This document shows positions 35,390 to 43,155 of a DNA stretch of 64,000 nt, piece by piece. Position numbers and translations under genes: made by a program. Position 1 is the first letter of the stretch. Each line of letters begins with the position of its first letter. The stretch is taken from NCBI GenBank assembly GCA_035943995.1, contig DASZBS010000028.1:62001-126000 (forward strand). The letters run 5' to 3'. The DNA comes from Vulcanimicrobium sp035943995 (GTDB taxonomy: Bacteria > Vulcanimicrobiota > Vulcanimicrobiia > Vulcanimicrobiales > Vulcanimicrobiaceae). Below the pieces are notes generated by a model, which saw only the letters and a program-made list of their open reading frames with translations, made no database searches and was not told the DNA's origin.

Positions 35390-36418
35390 ATGATTTCCGG
35401 TTCGGCCGGTCTAACGGCATACTCCTTGTCGATACCGAGCAGTCTCCCGCCGATCACGCAGATCGGCGACCGCATCGTGCAGATCCGCCTGCCGATGACC
35501 GGCAACCCCATGCGCTACATCAACGGCTACTTGCTCGAAGACGAGGACGGGCTGACGCTCATCGACTGCGGCTGGAAGGCCGACGACGTGCGCGCCGCCC
35601 TCGACGAAGGCCTCGCGCTGAGCGGCTACGCCGTGCGCGACATCCGGAGGCTGCTGATCACGCACTTCCACTTCGACCACTACGGGCTCGCCGGAACGCT
35701 GGTGGCGGCAGGCGTCCCGGAGCTCGGGATGCACGCGCGCGACTGGGCGTTCCTGAAAGCGCGCAAGGAACGGCGCGGCGAAACCGACTCCATCGTCGAC
35801 GCATGGCTCGAACGCAACGGCCTGCACGTGGAGCCCGAAGACGACGAGGACTCGCCGTACGACCGCTTCGACTACTGCGAGCCGACGCGCATGCTCGAAG
35901 ACGGCGAACGCATCGGGCGCTTGCGCGCGATGTGGACGCCGGGGCATTCACCGGGGCATCTGTGCTTCGTCGACACGGTGTCGGGCCGCACGTTCACCGG
36001 CGACCACGTGCTCGATCCGGTGACGCCGCACGTCGGCATGTGGCACGAGTCGGGCCGCGATGCGATGGGCGAGTACATCGCGTCGCTGCGCACCGTCGGC
36101 GCGTTGGAGACGACCGGCGCGCTGCCTGCGCACGGCGAGGCGTTCCCCGACCTCGCGCGCCGCGTCGATGAGTTGCTCGCGCACGAAGCGACGCGCGAAG
36201 CCGACATCGTGCACGCGCTCGCCGGCGGCCCGCTCACCGCGGCGCAGGTCGCGGGCTGTTTGAAATGGCGACGCCGCGGCGACCGCTTCGATCAGCTTCC
36301 GCACGAGCACCAGCAGTTCGCGGTCGCCGAAACGCTCGCGCACTTGGAGCACTTGCGCCGGCGTGAGGTGGTTCGGCGCGGCGACGTTGGTTCAGCGATT
36401 ATGTGGTTGCTCGCGTAA
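35390..36418 (+). CDS. Metallo-beta-lactamase-fold hydrolase with C-terminal winged helix
   Basis: About 342 residues from ATG 35390. The metal site is THFHFDHYG (HxHxDH), with the third His in PGHSPGHLCF, Asp in FTGDHVLDP and a later His in LPAHGE. The C-terminal region (LTAAQVAGCLKW to AVAETLAHLEHLRRREVV) is a winged-helix-like domain as in LACTB2-type hydrolases. Such enzymes cleave thioesters, lactones or nucleic acids. Divergence from an acyl-CoA ligase favours acyl-CoA or thioester hydrolysis, by inference. The ATG lies very close to the divergent gene, so a start downstream is possible. Confidence 0.9.
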   Translation: MISGSAGLTAYSLSIPSSLPPITQIGDRIVQIRLPMTGNPMRYINGYLLEDEDGLTLIDCGWKADDVRAALDEGLALSGYAVRDIRRLLITHFHFDHYGLAGTLVAAGVPELGMHARDWAFLKARKERRGETDSIVDAWLERNGLHVEPEDDEDSPYDRFDYCEPTRMLEDGERIGRLRAMWTPGHSPGHLCFVDTVSGRTFTGDHVLDPVTPHVGMWHESGRDAMGEYIASLRTVGALETTGALPAHGEAFPDLARRVDELLAHEATREADIVHALAGGPLTAAQVAGCLKWRRRGDRFDQLPHEHQQFAVAETLAHLEHLRRREVVRRGDVGSAIMWLLA

Positions 36419-36457
36419 CAAAGGCCCGCTAATTGCGCTGAATCGCCGAACTTGCTG

Positions 36458-37492
36458 CTAACTAGACGCGACGATCCACACTCGCTTCAGCGGCAGCTCA
36501 GCTCTGATATCTTCTGGTAATTTATCGTATATGTCTAGTAGCGCCGCGACGATATCGTCACTATCCCAAAGCCTTATGTGGAAGAACTTCTCTCGGCGCT
36601 TATTGTATAGGCTTTCTCGGAAACCGCCCCATGACACCAGCAGTCCGTGACTCGCTCCAAAGTCATCGACGGCCGCCTGCAATAACTGCAATGTTTCCGT
36701 TCCGACAGCTTCCGAAGACGACTTGACTTGCACGCACAAGAACGGGCTCTCAAAGCCAAGTTCGCCGCGACCCGCCAGGAGATCAGCACCCCCGTCCTTC
36801 CCGGGTCGCGTCTGATGTACAAAGTAACCACGCGCTTCTAGAATGGAGCGAATGAGCGATTCCAGCGAATATGTTCGGAACCGGCGTCCGATCAACGAGG
36901 CGATCTGGTCCCTTGCAGTCCGTTCTATATCGGGCGGAACGTCGGTTAAATCACTAATCGACGATGCAACGACATTCGCCTCGGCGATTTCGGCTTCAGT
37001 AAGCTGGACGCTGTCACCGACCATGAGCGCGCGCAAGCGCGGTACAGCATTTTCGCGCTGTATTTGGCCGACAGTTCGCCCGGAATTCAGCGACAGCAAG
37101 AGATCCTCGTCGAAACGCGTACGCGAAAGGTCTCGTGCTTTCCAGTCGACCGCCCGAGTATGAACAGCGTCTTGATCTGTAAGCTCCGGACGGTACAGGT
37201 ACGGTCCGCTACAGGTGCCAAGCGCAATAACGCCGCGCGTTTTCAACGGGAGAGCGATAATGTCTCCAATTACGATGTCGTGGCAAAATGCCCACACCTG
37301 GGCAACTGCCTGCCCAATTTGCGCAGTGCTGAGTTCCGGGTGCTTCGCTACGATTAGGTTCTTTAGGGCCTCTTTTGTTTCAATTCCGGAGAGATCACCG
37401 AGCTCCGACCAGCCGATGACCGCGATTTCTTCGTCTAGCGCCAGGGCTTCGTTCTCTCCATTACGACCGGCCCTTACGAACCATGCCTTCAT
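36458..37492 (-). CDS. Mrr-like restriction endonuclease with N-terminal EVE/PUA-like domain
   Basis: A 344-residue protein. Residues about 1-120 look like an EVE/PUA-type base-reading domain (KAWFVRAGRNGENEALAL, IAVIGWSELGDLSG, DIIALPLKTRGVIALG). Residues about 205-344 are an Mrr-type nuclease: SILEARGYFVHQTRPGKDGG with D237, then VQVKSS with Q255 and K257, the PD-(D/E)XK variant of Mrr. This pairing is typical of modification-dependent (type IV) restriction. No methylase is adjacent. It starts 9 bases after guaA, and its GC is visibly lower than that of guaA. Confidence 0.88.
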   Translation of the reverse strand: MKAWFVRAGRNGENEALALDEEIAVIGWSELGDLSGIETKEALKNLIVAKHPELSTAQIGQAVAQVWAFCHDIVIGDIIALPLKTRGVIALGTCSGPYLYRPELTDQDAVHTRAVDWKARDLSRTRFDEDLLLSLNSGRTVGQIQRENAVPRLRALMVGDSVQLTEAEIAEANVVASSISDLTDVPPDIERTARDQIASLIGRRFRTYSLESLIRSILEARGYFVHQTRPGKDGGADLLAGRGELGFESPFLCVQVKSSSEAVGTETLQLLQAAVDDFGASHGLLVSWGGFRESLYNKRREKFFHIRLWDSDDIVAALLDIYDKLPEDIRAELPLKRVWIVASS

Positions 37493-37501
37493 TGCAATTC
37501 C

Positions 37502-39076
37502 TCACTCCCACTCGACGGTCGCCGGCGGCTTTGACGTGATGTCGTAGGCGACGCGGTTTACGCCCGGGATCTCGTTCACGATGCGCGCGGAGATGCGCTC
37601 GAGCAACTCGTGCGGCAGGCGCGCCCAGTCCGCGGTCATACCGTCTTCGCTCGTAATCGCGCGCATGCCGACCAGGTTGCCGTAGGTGCGGCCGTCGCCC
37701 ATCACGCCGACGCTCTTGACCGGCGTCAGCACCGCGAAGTACTGCCACGGTCGGGGCGACAGCTTTCCTTCCGCGATTGCGGCGTCGATCTCGCTCGTCA
37801 CGATGAAGTCCGCTTCGCGCACCACGTCGAGCCGCTCGCGCGTGATATCGCCGATGATGCGCACCGCGAGGCCCGGGCCGGGGAACGGCTGGCGCTCGAC
37901 GATCGCGTTGGGGAGCCCGAGCACGCGGCCTGCCGCGCGCACTTCGTCCTTGAACAGCGCGCGCAAGGGCTCGACGAGGCCGAGCGCCATGCGCTCCGGC
38001 AACCCGCCGACGTTGTGGTGCGACTTGATCTTGTGGCCCGCTTTCGAACCCGGCGTCTTCGACTCGATCACGTCGGGATACAGCGTGCCCTGCACCAAGA
38101 ACCGCACGTTGGGGATCTTCTTCGACTCTTCTTCGAACACGGCGATGAACTCGTGGCCGATCGCGATGCGCTTGAGCTCGGGGTCGTCGAGGCCCGCGAG
38201 CCGATCGATGAAACGCGCCGACGCGTCGACGTGCACGACGTTGAGGTGCAGCACGTCGCGAAACGCCGCGATGACGCCGAGCGACTCGTCCTTGCGCATG
38301 AGTCCGGTATCGACGTAGATGCACGTGAGCTGCTTGCCGATCGCGCGTGACACCAGCGTCGCGGCGACTGCCGAGTCCACGCCGCCCGAGAGCGCGCAGA
38401 GCACGTTGGCGTCGCCGACCTGCGCGCGCACTTTTTCGATCGCGTCGTCGACCCACGAGTCCATCTGCCATGCCGACGGGATGCCGGCGATCGTGTGCAG
38501 GAAGTTCTCCAAGATCGCGGTGCCGGCTTGGGTGTGCACGACTTCAGGATGGAACAGCACGCCGAACCGCTTGTGCGCGTCGTCGGCCATCGCCGCGACG
38601 GGCGACGTCGCCGTGTGCGCCAGCGGCGTGAACCCGGGCGGCACGCTCTCGACCGAATCGCCATGCGACATCCACACGCGCGACGCGCGCGGAACGCCGA
38701 GGAACAGCGGCGACTCGGCGCGGTCGACGATCAGCTCCGCCGGACCGAACTCGCTGTGACCGAGCCGTACGAGCCCGCCGCCGAAGCGCTTCACCATCAG
38801 CTGCATGCCGTAGCAGATCCCGAGCAACGGCAAACCGCAGTCGTAAACGCGCGGATCGCAGTCGAGCGCGTCGTCGCCGAACGTCGACTCCGGGCCTCCG
38901 CTCAGCACGATCGCGGCGGGCTCGCGCTTCGCGATCTCATCCCACGACGCGTCGTACGGCAGCAGCTCCGAGTAGACGTTCGCTTCGCGCGCGCGCCGCG
39001 CGATCAGCTGGCTGACCTGCGAACCGAAATCAAGGATGACGACGGTGGCGGATCTCGTAGCGCGCCCGTCGCCCAC
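37502..39076 (-). CDS. guaA: GMP synthase (glutamine-hydrolysing)
   Basis: Converts XMP to GMP. The N-terminal class I glutaminase has VILDFGSQVSQLIARR, LLGICYGMQLM (catalytic Cys) and FGVLFHPEVVHT (catalytic His and Glu). The ATP-pyrophosphatase P-loop is CALSGGVDSAVAA. The dimerisation domain has RQPFPGPGLAVRIIG and ends KPPATVEWE. GTG start at 39076 overlaps the stop of the preceding small gene by one base (TAGTG), which implies coupling. Length 524 is normal. It is flanked on both sides by lower-GC, defence-like genes. Confidence 0.97.
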   Translation of the reverse strand: MGDGRATRSATVVILDFGSQVSQLIARRAREANVYSELLPYDASWDEIAKREPAAIVLSGGPESTFGDDALDCDPRVYDCGLPLLGICYGMQLMVKRFGGGLVRLGHSEFGPAELIVDRAESPLFLGVPRASRVWMSHGDSVESVPPGFTPLAHTATSPVAAMADDAHKRFGVLFHPEVVHTQAGTAILENFLHTIAGIPSAWQMDSWVDDAIEKVRAQVGDANVLCALSGGVDSAVAATLVSRAIGKQLTCIYVDTGLMRKDESLGVIAAFRDVLHLNVVHVDASARFIDRLAGLDDPELKRIAIGHEFIAVFEEESKKIPNVRFLVQGTLYPDVIESKTPGSKAGHKIKSHHNVGGLPERMALGLVEPLRALFKDEVRAAGRVLGLPNAIVERQPFPGPGLAVRIIGDITRERLDVVREADFIVTSEIDAAIAEGKLSPRPWQYFAVLTPVKSVGVMGDGRTYGNLVGMRAITSEDGMTADWARLPHELLERISARIVNEIPGVNRVAYDITSKPPATVEWE

Positions 39077-39519
39077 TACTTTTCTCGATCCAATTGTCTT
39101 GCGACGAAGTCATAGATTAATTCGCGCAGTTCAACGCCGCGAACCTGGCCCGGCTGGTCGCCCGGCAGTAGTAACGTTACAGCTTGGGGTTCAAACGAGT
39201 GTAATGCACCGGGCAGCTCTCGCTTACCGTTGTCATCTTGTAGCCAAAAACTGCCTTTCTTATCCAACAGTATTTGCATACTGAACCCCGTGACTACGGG
39301 CAATATAATTCCCCATTGTGTCTCATGATCGGGCATGACTTTTTGTGAGCGCAGAATCGGGTGCCCAGTAAGAGGGTCGTTCCCCATTTCAGAGGCCACC
39401 GAAGACGCGATGGCCTCTATTGTGGGAGCCATAGACATGCCGACGGCAATGCGCTCCACTTGATTGCGCCGCTCAAGCTTAAACAGCTCGATCCGTCGAA
39501 GCGCCTCTTCATTGCTCAT
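39076..39519 (-). CDS. Hypothetical protein between the TIR-like gene and guaA
   Basis: Not recognised. A 147-residue protein with a charged helical N-terminus (NEEALRRIELFKLERRNQ), then mixed alpha/beta sequence (WGIILPVVTGFSMQILLDKKG, FWLQDDNGKRELPGAL) and a C-terminal helix (RELIYDFVARQLDREK). No signal peptide or membrane helix. It overlaps the TIR-like gene by 4 bases (ATGA) and guaA by 1 (TAGTG). The tight pairing suggests a partner, sensor or immunity protein for the TIR-like protein. Codon usage and GC match that gene and not guaA. Confidence 0.65.
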   Translation of the reverse strand: MSNEEALRRIELFKLERRNQVERIAVGMSMAPTIEAIASSVASEMGNDPLTGHPILRSQKVMPDHETQWGIILPVVTGFSMQILLDKKGSFWLQDDNGKRELPGALHSFEPQAVTLLLPGDQPGQVRGVELRELIYDFVARQLDREK

Positions 39520-40190
39520 CGTTTGAAGTACCTCATTCCCCGTCGATTGCCGTCGGTATTCACTAGATTTGACTCGATTAGCTCCTGCAGCAGGTAACGT
39601 GCAAGGGTTTGCTTGATGCCGGTTGCTGCCGCAATCTGATTAACATAGAGTCCGGCGTCCACCCTAAGCACGGCTAGGACACGGTGTTGTAGCTCGTCAA
39701 TTTGGATCGTTGGGCGGTCGAGCGCAATGGGTAGTTCAGCGCTGATCAATCTCGCGAGCTTCGATTCAAAGTCCGTGTAGGATGTATATTCGATCCTGTC
39801 TCGCCCCCTTAAGTCTGTAGGAACATCCGTTAAATCGGTCTTCGTCGGGTCGAACGCAATAAATACTCGCTCCCGCAACCCGAGGGCTAATCCGACTTCA
39901 AGACTCACGTTCGGGTTCCAGTTCGTAATATCAAAAATGCCGAACTGCGAATCAACGATCATTCGAGTGATCTTTTCAAGCAGGTATGTCGCGGAAAAGT
40001 ATTCGTCTGCGAAGATGAACGATACTTGCAGCGCGTCACCTACTCGCTCGAAGAGGCCGCGGTAATCATCACGCGGGTAGAACCTGTATGGATATGCTAC
40101 GAAAACCTGACGGTCGCGCTTTGACTCCCTTGAGGTTCCTACTATCGCCTGATTCACAGCATCGCGTCCCGACGCTGGGCCTGAGGGCAT
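39516..40190 (-). CDS. TIR/nucleoside-deoxyribosyltransferase-like protein with winged HTH
   Basis: A 224-residue protein. Residues about 28-155 have the Rossmann-like plan of TIR-like and deoxyribosyltransferase-like domains: RQVFVAYPYRFYP at the first strand, then GIFDITNWNPNVSLEVGLAL, where the D(I/L)T..NPNV..E(V/L)G pattern supplies the catalytic-type Glu (E98). Such domains hydrolyse NAD or nucleotide glycosidic bonds in defence effectors. Residues about 165-224 form a winged helix (AVLRVDAGLYVNQIAAATG, YLLQELIESNLV). GC is low relative to neighbours. NADase or nucleosidase activity is inferred; it could also be a nucleotide-sensing repressor. Confidence 0.7.
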   Translation of the reverse strand: MPSGPASGRDAVNQAIVGTSRESKRDRQVFVAYPYRFYPRDDYRGLFERVGDALQVSFIFADEYFSATYLLEKITRMIVDSQFGIFDITNWNPNVSLEVGLALGLRERVFIAFDPTKTDLTDVPTDLRGRDRIEYTSYTDFESKLARLISAELPIALDRPTIQIDELQHRVLAVLRVDAGLYVNQIAAATGIKQTLARYLLQELIESNLVNTDGNRRGMRYFKR

Positions 40191-40278
40191 AGCGTGATTG
40201 GGTTGAGGGACGGCAGATCATGACGCTGCACAAGGTCGAGAATGGCGACGGTTGCAGGCCGCGCCTGCACGGGGCTTG

Positions 40279-40848
40279 TCATTCCGGCCAGAGTTCGTCC
40301 ACAAGGGCGCTGAACCCCGGAAGGATGTCGGGCACCTCGAACCGGTCCGTGTCGCGCAGGACGGCGGGCTCGGTGTTTGCCCGATGGACCTCCCACTCGC
40401 GCTTACCGGGATCAATGAAGACGACGACATCGACTCCTTGGCCTAGGAACAGTTGTAGCTTCGCGCGACATGCGCGCTCGCTTTGACTTGTCGACCGAAT
40501 CTCGAACACGAGTTCTGGCACGACGCGCGCGAACGAGCGGGGCACGACAGGCATCCGGCCTCGCGAAACGTATGTGACGTTGGCGGCAACTAAATCGCCG
40601 TCCGCGTACGACACACCCGCCTTGCAGCCGACGACGTGACCCATGCGGGTTTCTTCGATCCAGCGTTCGATTCGCGAGCCGATGTTCACACCCAACGCTG
40701 CCGCAATGAGATCGCGTGCGGGCGGCACGACGACATATTCGCCGTTTCGAACCTCCAGATCGTACGCGGGATGCCGCCGCCGGATGGCGTCCAGCAGTCC
40801 CCAGTACGTCAGGTCGTCCTTGTCTTTTAATCGCGCCATGTTCTTCAC
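40279..40848 (-). CDS. Uma2-family (DUF820) putative nuclease
   Basis: A 189-residue protein of the Uma2 family, predicted PD-(D/E)XK nucleases of unknown role. Recognisable parts are YDLEVRNGEYVV, ALGVNIGSRIERWIEE, the core PELVFEIRSTSQSERACRAKLQLFLGQG and VDVVVFIDPGKREWEVH. The family's usual VVEV.SPSD reads VFEIRSTSQ, with the Glu and the later Lys kept. GTG 40848 overlaps the PurP-paralog stop as GTGA; an internal ATG at 40839 is an alternative. It lies in the purine run but no purine function is known for the family. Confidence 0.88.
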   Translation of the reverse strand: MKNMARLKDKDDLTYWGLLDAIRRRHPAYDLEVRNGEYVVVPPARDLIAAALGVNIGSRIERWIEETRMGHVVGCKAGVSYADGDLVAANVTYVSRGRMPVVPRSFARVVPELVFEIRSTSQSERACRAKLQLFLGQGVDVVVFIDPGKREWEVHRANTEPAVLRDTDRFEVPDILPGFSALVDELWPE

Positions 40849-41987
40849 GTCAGCACGTCCTTCAGTCGATCCTGATCACGGGCCCACACCAGCTCCATCG
40901 CAATACGTTCGCCAACCGACACATCACGCCCCCACCGATATGAGGTGTACGGCGTGTACCGCGTGCCCGGCGAACCTGGGATCCTCAAGCTCACGTCGTA
41001 CACCACGAAGTCTTTCGGCGGGCCGCTCACGATCACGCATTGCAGCGCGAACGGGCCGATCACGCCGACCCCGTCGACGTCCTTCGCTGCGCGCACGAAC
41101 CGCTCGCCCAGATCGAACGCTTTCTCCAGCATCGACTCGGTCAGCGTCGCGGCGACGTGGCCCGCTTCTTCCATGCGCACCGGCTCGTCCGCAAGGTCGC
41201 GCGCTTGTTTGAACGGCAGGCCGATGAACCCGTCGCGGTTCGTCTGGCGCCGTGTGTCGGTACCCAGCAGCTCCAGCTCGCCCAGCACCGGCGACCAGAA
41301 GAAGTTCAGGTTGATCGTCGGGCCAAGCGCGAACTCCTCGATCACCGCACCGCGCAAGCCTTCCGCCGTGACGATGCCGGATTCCAGCAACTGCTGCGCG
41401 GTGTGCGCGTACTCGTTCTCGTCGCGCGCGAGGAAGAAAGCCCGCTCGAACGACACCTTCGCGTGCGGCGCCTTGACCATCACCAGCGTGTCGATCGCGT
41501 CGGGCGACGCGAGCCGGCGCGGATAGCGGATCCCGGCACGGTCCATCAGCGCGTACTGGTTCTCCGGCTCGTCGCGCTCCTCGGCGCGCAGCAGCCGCCG
41601 GTTGCCGAAGAACGGCACGCGCATCCGCTCTTCGATCTCGGTGTAGGAGTAGCGCTGGTGCAGGTACACTTCGAACGAGCGGTTCGCCACGAACACGACG
41701 TTCTCACGGCGCAAGCGCTCCTGCACGTCGTCGTCGAGAACGTCGGAGAATTTCGCGAGCTCGAGCGTCGCATCCACGCAGCCCCGCGGCGGACCGTCGA
41801 AGCGCCGCGCGTAGTACGTGTCGTACGTTCGGTTGCGGCCGCGCTCGGTCACGATCAGATTGCGCAGGCCTTGCGCGCGCGCCCCCGACGCCACCTCCAG
41901 CGCGGAGTGGCTTCCGATCGAGCACAGGGTCAGCCGGCCTGCGTCATAGGATGCGAGCGTGCCGACTAGGTCGAAGGACACCGGCAA
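40845..41987 (-). CDS. Divergent PurP paralog (ATP-grasp)
   Basis: A 380-residue relative of archaeal PurP (FAICAR synthetase). Conserved features: LCSIGSHSALEVASGA, PFFGNRRLLRAE, INLNFFWSPVLGELELLGTDTR, IGPFALQCV and a C-terminal YDVSLRIPGSPGTRY with SVGERIAMELV. Catalytic-type motifs of true PurP are changed: VPHGSF reads VANRSF, and the glycine-rich GANGGKGYMF reads APHAKVSFERAF. A second, divergent PurP is common in archaea; its role is unclear. It may be a non-catalytic subunit or act on another substrate. It lies about 1.2 kb downstream of the canonical copy. Confidence 0.82.
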   Translation of the reverse strand: MPVSFDLVGTLASYDAGRLTLCSIGSHSALEVASGARAQGLRNLIVTERGRNRTYDTYYARRFDGPPRGCVDATLELAKFSDVLDDDVQERLRRENVVFVANRSFEVYLHQRYSYTEIEERMRVPFFGNRRLLRAEERDEPENQYALMDRAGIRYPRRLASPDAIDTLVMVKAPHAKVSFERAFFLARDENEYAHTAQQLLESGIVTAEGLRGAVIEEFALGPTINLNFFWSPVLGELELLGTDTRRQTNRDGFIGLPFKQARDLADEPVRMEEAGHVAATLTESMLEKAFDLGERFVRAAKDVDGVGVIGPFALQCVIVSGPPKDFVVYDVSLRIPGSPGTRYTPYTSYRWGRDVSVGERIAMELVWARDQDRLKDVLT

Positions 41988-42054
41988 TCATTCTTTCATG
42001 GCGGACCGCAGCGAAGCGATGACCGCGAGTGTTCGCGCACTTTGCGCGAACACA

Positions 42055-43155
42055 CTACGACGAGAGGAAGCTGCGGGCCTCGGTCGAGGTGGGGTAGTTG
42101 ACCAGCAGCGTCCGGCGAACTTGCAGGCGGGCCGTCTTCGCTTCGCTCGTGTCCTCGCGCCCGAGCGCGTCGTAGGCGCGCTTGTAGAGGCGCGGCAACT
42201 CGTAGTCGCGCGGGTACTGGTGCTGCCAGTCGTCGAGCGAGTCCACCACGTAGACGGTGTCTTTCGTCATGCGGCCTGACCAACCGGCATCGAGGTAGCG
42301 CCCGATGCGCGTGAGCTCGTTGCGCACGCCGATCGGGGAAAGCTTCGTGCGGCCGAAATACTCGTCGGCCGGCGCGGTGATGTTCAGGAACGTCTCGTGC
42401 GAGACGACGTGGCCGATCTCCGCCAGCCCGTGCGCCGACGCGCGGTGCGACGCGACGATGCGCGCCGCCTCGCGCTCGCTTTCGGAGTAGCCGGGGCCCG
42501 CATTGCGCGCCGAGTCCACCATCGGGAAGAGCACCTTGCCGAGCTCCGGCGGCACCGACGCGATCGGGAACGCCGCCTGCGCGGCGCGCTGGAGCGAAAG
42601 CGTGCGCCAGTGCGTGTCTTGCGTGAGGTTGTACGCGCGCAGGTCGGCATCGACCTGACCGATCAGCGCCTGCACGTCGCTGGGGTACGTTTGCGCGAGC
42701 GCGGCGGCGTCGGCGTCGGCGTCGCGCGCGAGCTTCACGATGTCGGTGCCTTCGGCGTCGAGCTTCGCGATGAGCGCCCGCGCGCCCGCGCCGCGGACCG
42801 GATCGTCTTGCCACGCCTGCGCCGCGAGCCGCACGTACCACTCCGCCGCGTCGTTGCTGACGAGCGGGTCGTACTGCAGCCGCGTCGCGAGGTCGACGGC
42901 GATGCCTTTGATCGCGACGTTCTGCGGATCGTCGCGCCGGCGCAGCTCGTAACCGCGGCCCGCGTCGAGCACAGCCGAAAAGTAGTCGAGCTCGTCGCCG
43001 AGGTGCCAACCCGCCGCCGCACCCTTGTCGTATGCGGCCTTCATCTGTTTGTAGAGCTGCGCCGGATCGATGTCGAGCGCCGCACGCGCGGGCACGCACG
43101 GGAGCACGAGCACGAACGCCGCGACCAGTGCGGCAGCGAGCTTACGGATGGGCAA
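42055..43155 (-). CDS. Secreted protein of unknown function between two PurP genes
   Basis: Not recognised. About 366 residues; TTG 43155 gives a clean signal peptide (PIRKLAAALVAAFVLVLPCVPARA) and overlaps the purP stop by 14 bases. The mature protein is mostly helical, with AQLYKQMKAAYDKGAAAGWH, YDPLVSNDAAEWYVRLAAQ, a His-rich stretch ASAHGLAEIGHVVSHE and a C-terminal ARLQVRRTLLVNYPTSTEA. Helix periodicity recalls TPR-like solenoids. No metal motif of HExxH form is present. An exported protein between two cytosolic purine genes is unexpected. Confidence 0.7.
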   Translation of the reverse strand: MPIRKLAAALVAAFVLVLPCVPARAALDIDPAQLYKQMKAAYDKGAAAGWHLGDELDYFSAVLDAGRGYELRRRDDPQNVAIKGIAVDLATRLQYDPLVSNDAAEWYVRLAAQAWQDDPVRGAGARALIAKLDAEGTDIVKLARDADADAAALAQTYPSDVQALIGQVDADLRAYNLTQDTHWRTLSLQRAAQAAFPIASVPPELGKVLFPMVDSARNAGPGYSESEREAARIVASHRASAHGLAEIGHVVSHETFLNITAPADEYFGRTKLSPIGVRNELTRIGRYLDAGWSGRMTKDTVYVVDSLDDWQHQYPRDYELPRLYKRAYDALGREDTSEAKTARLQVRRTLLVNYPTSTEARSFLSS

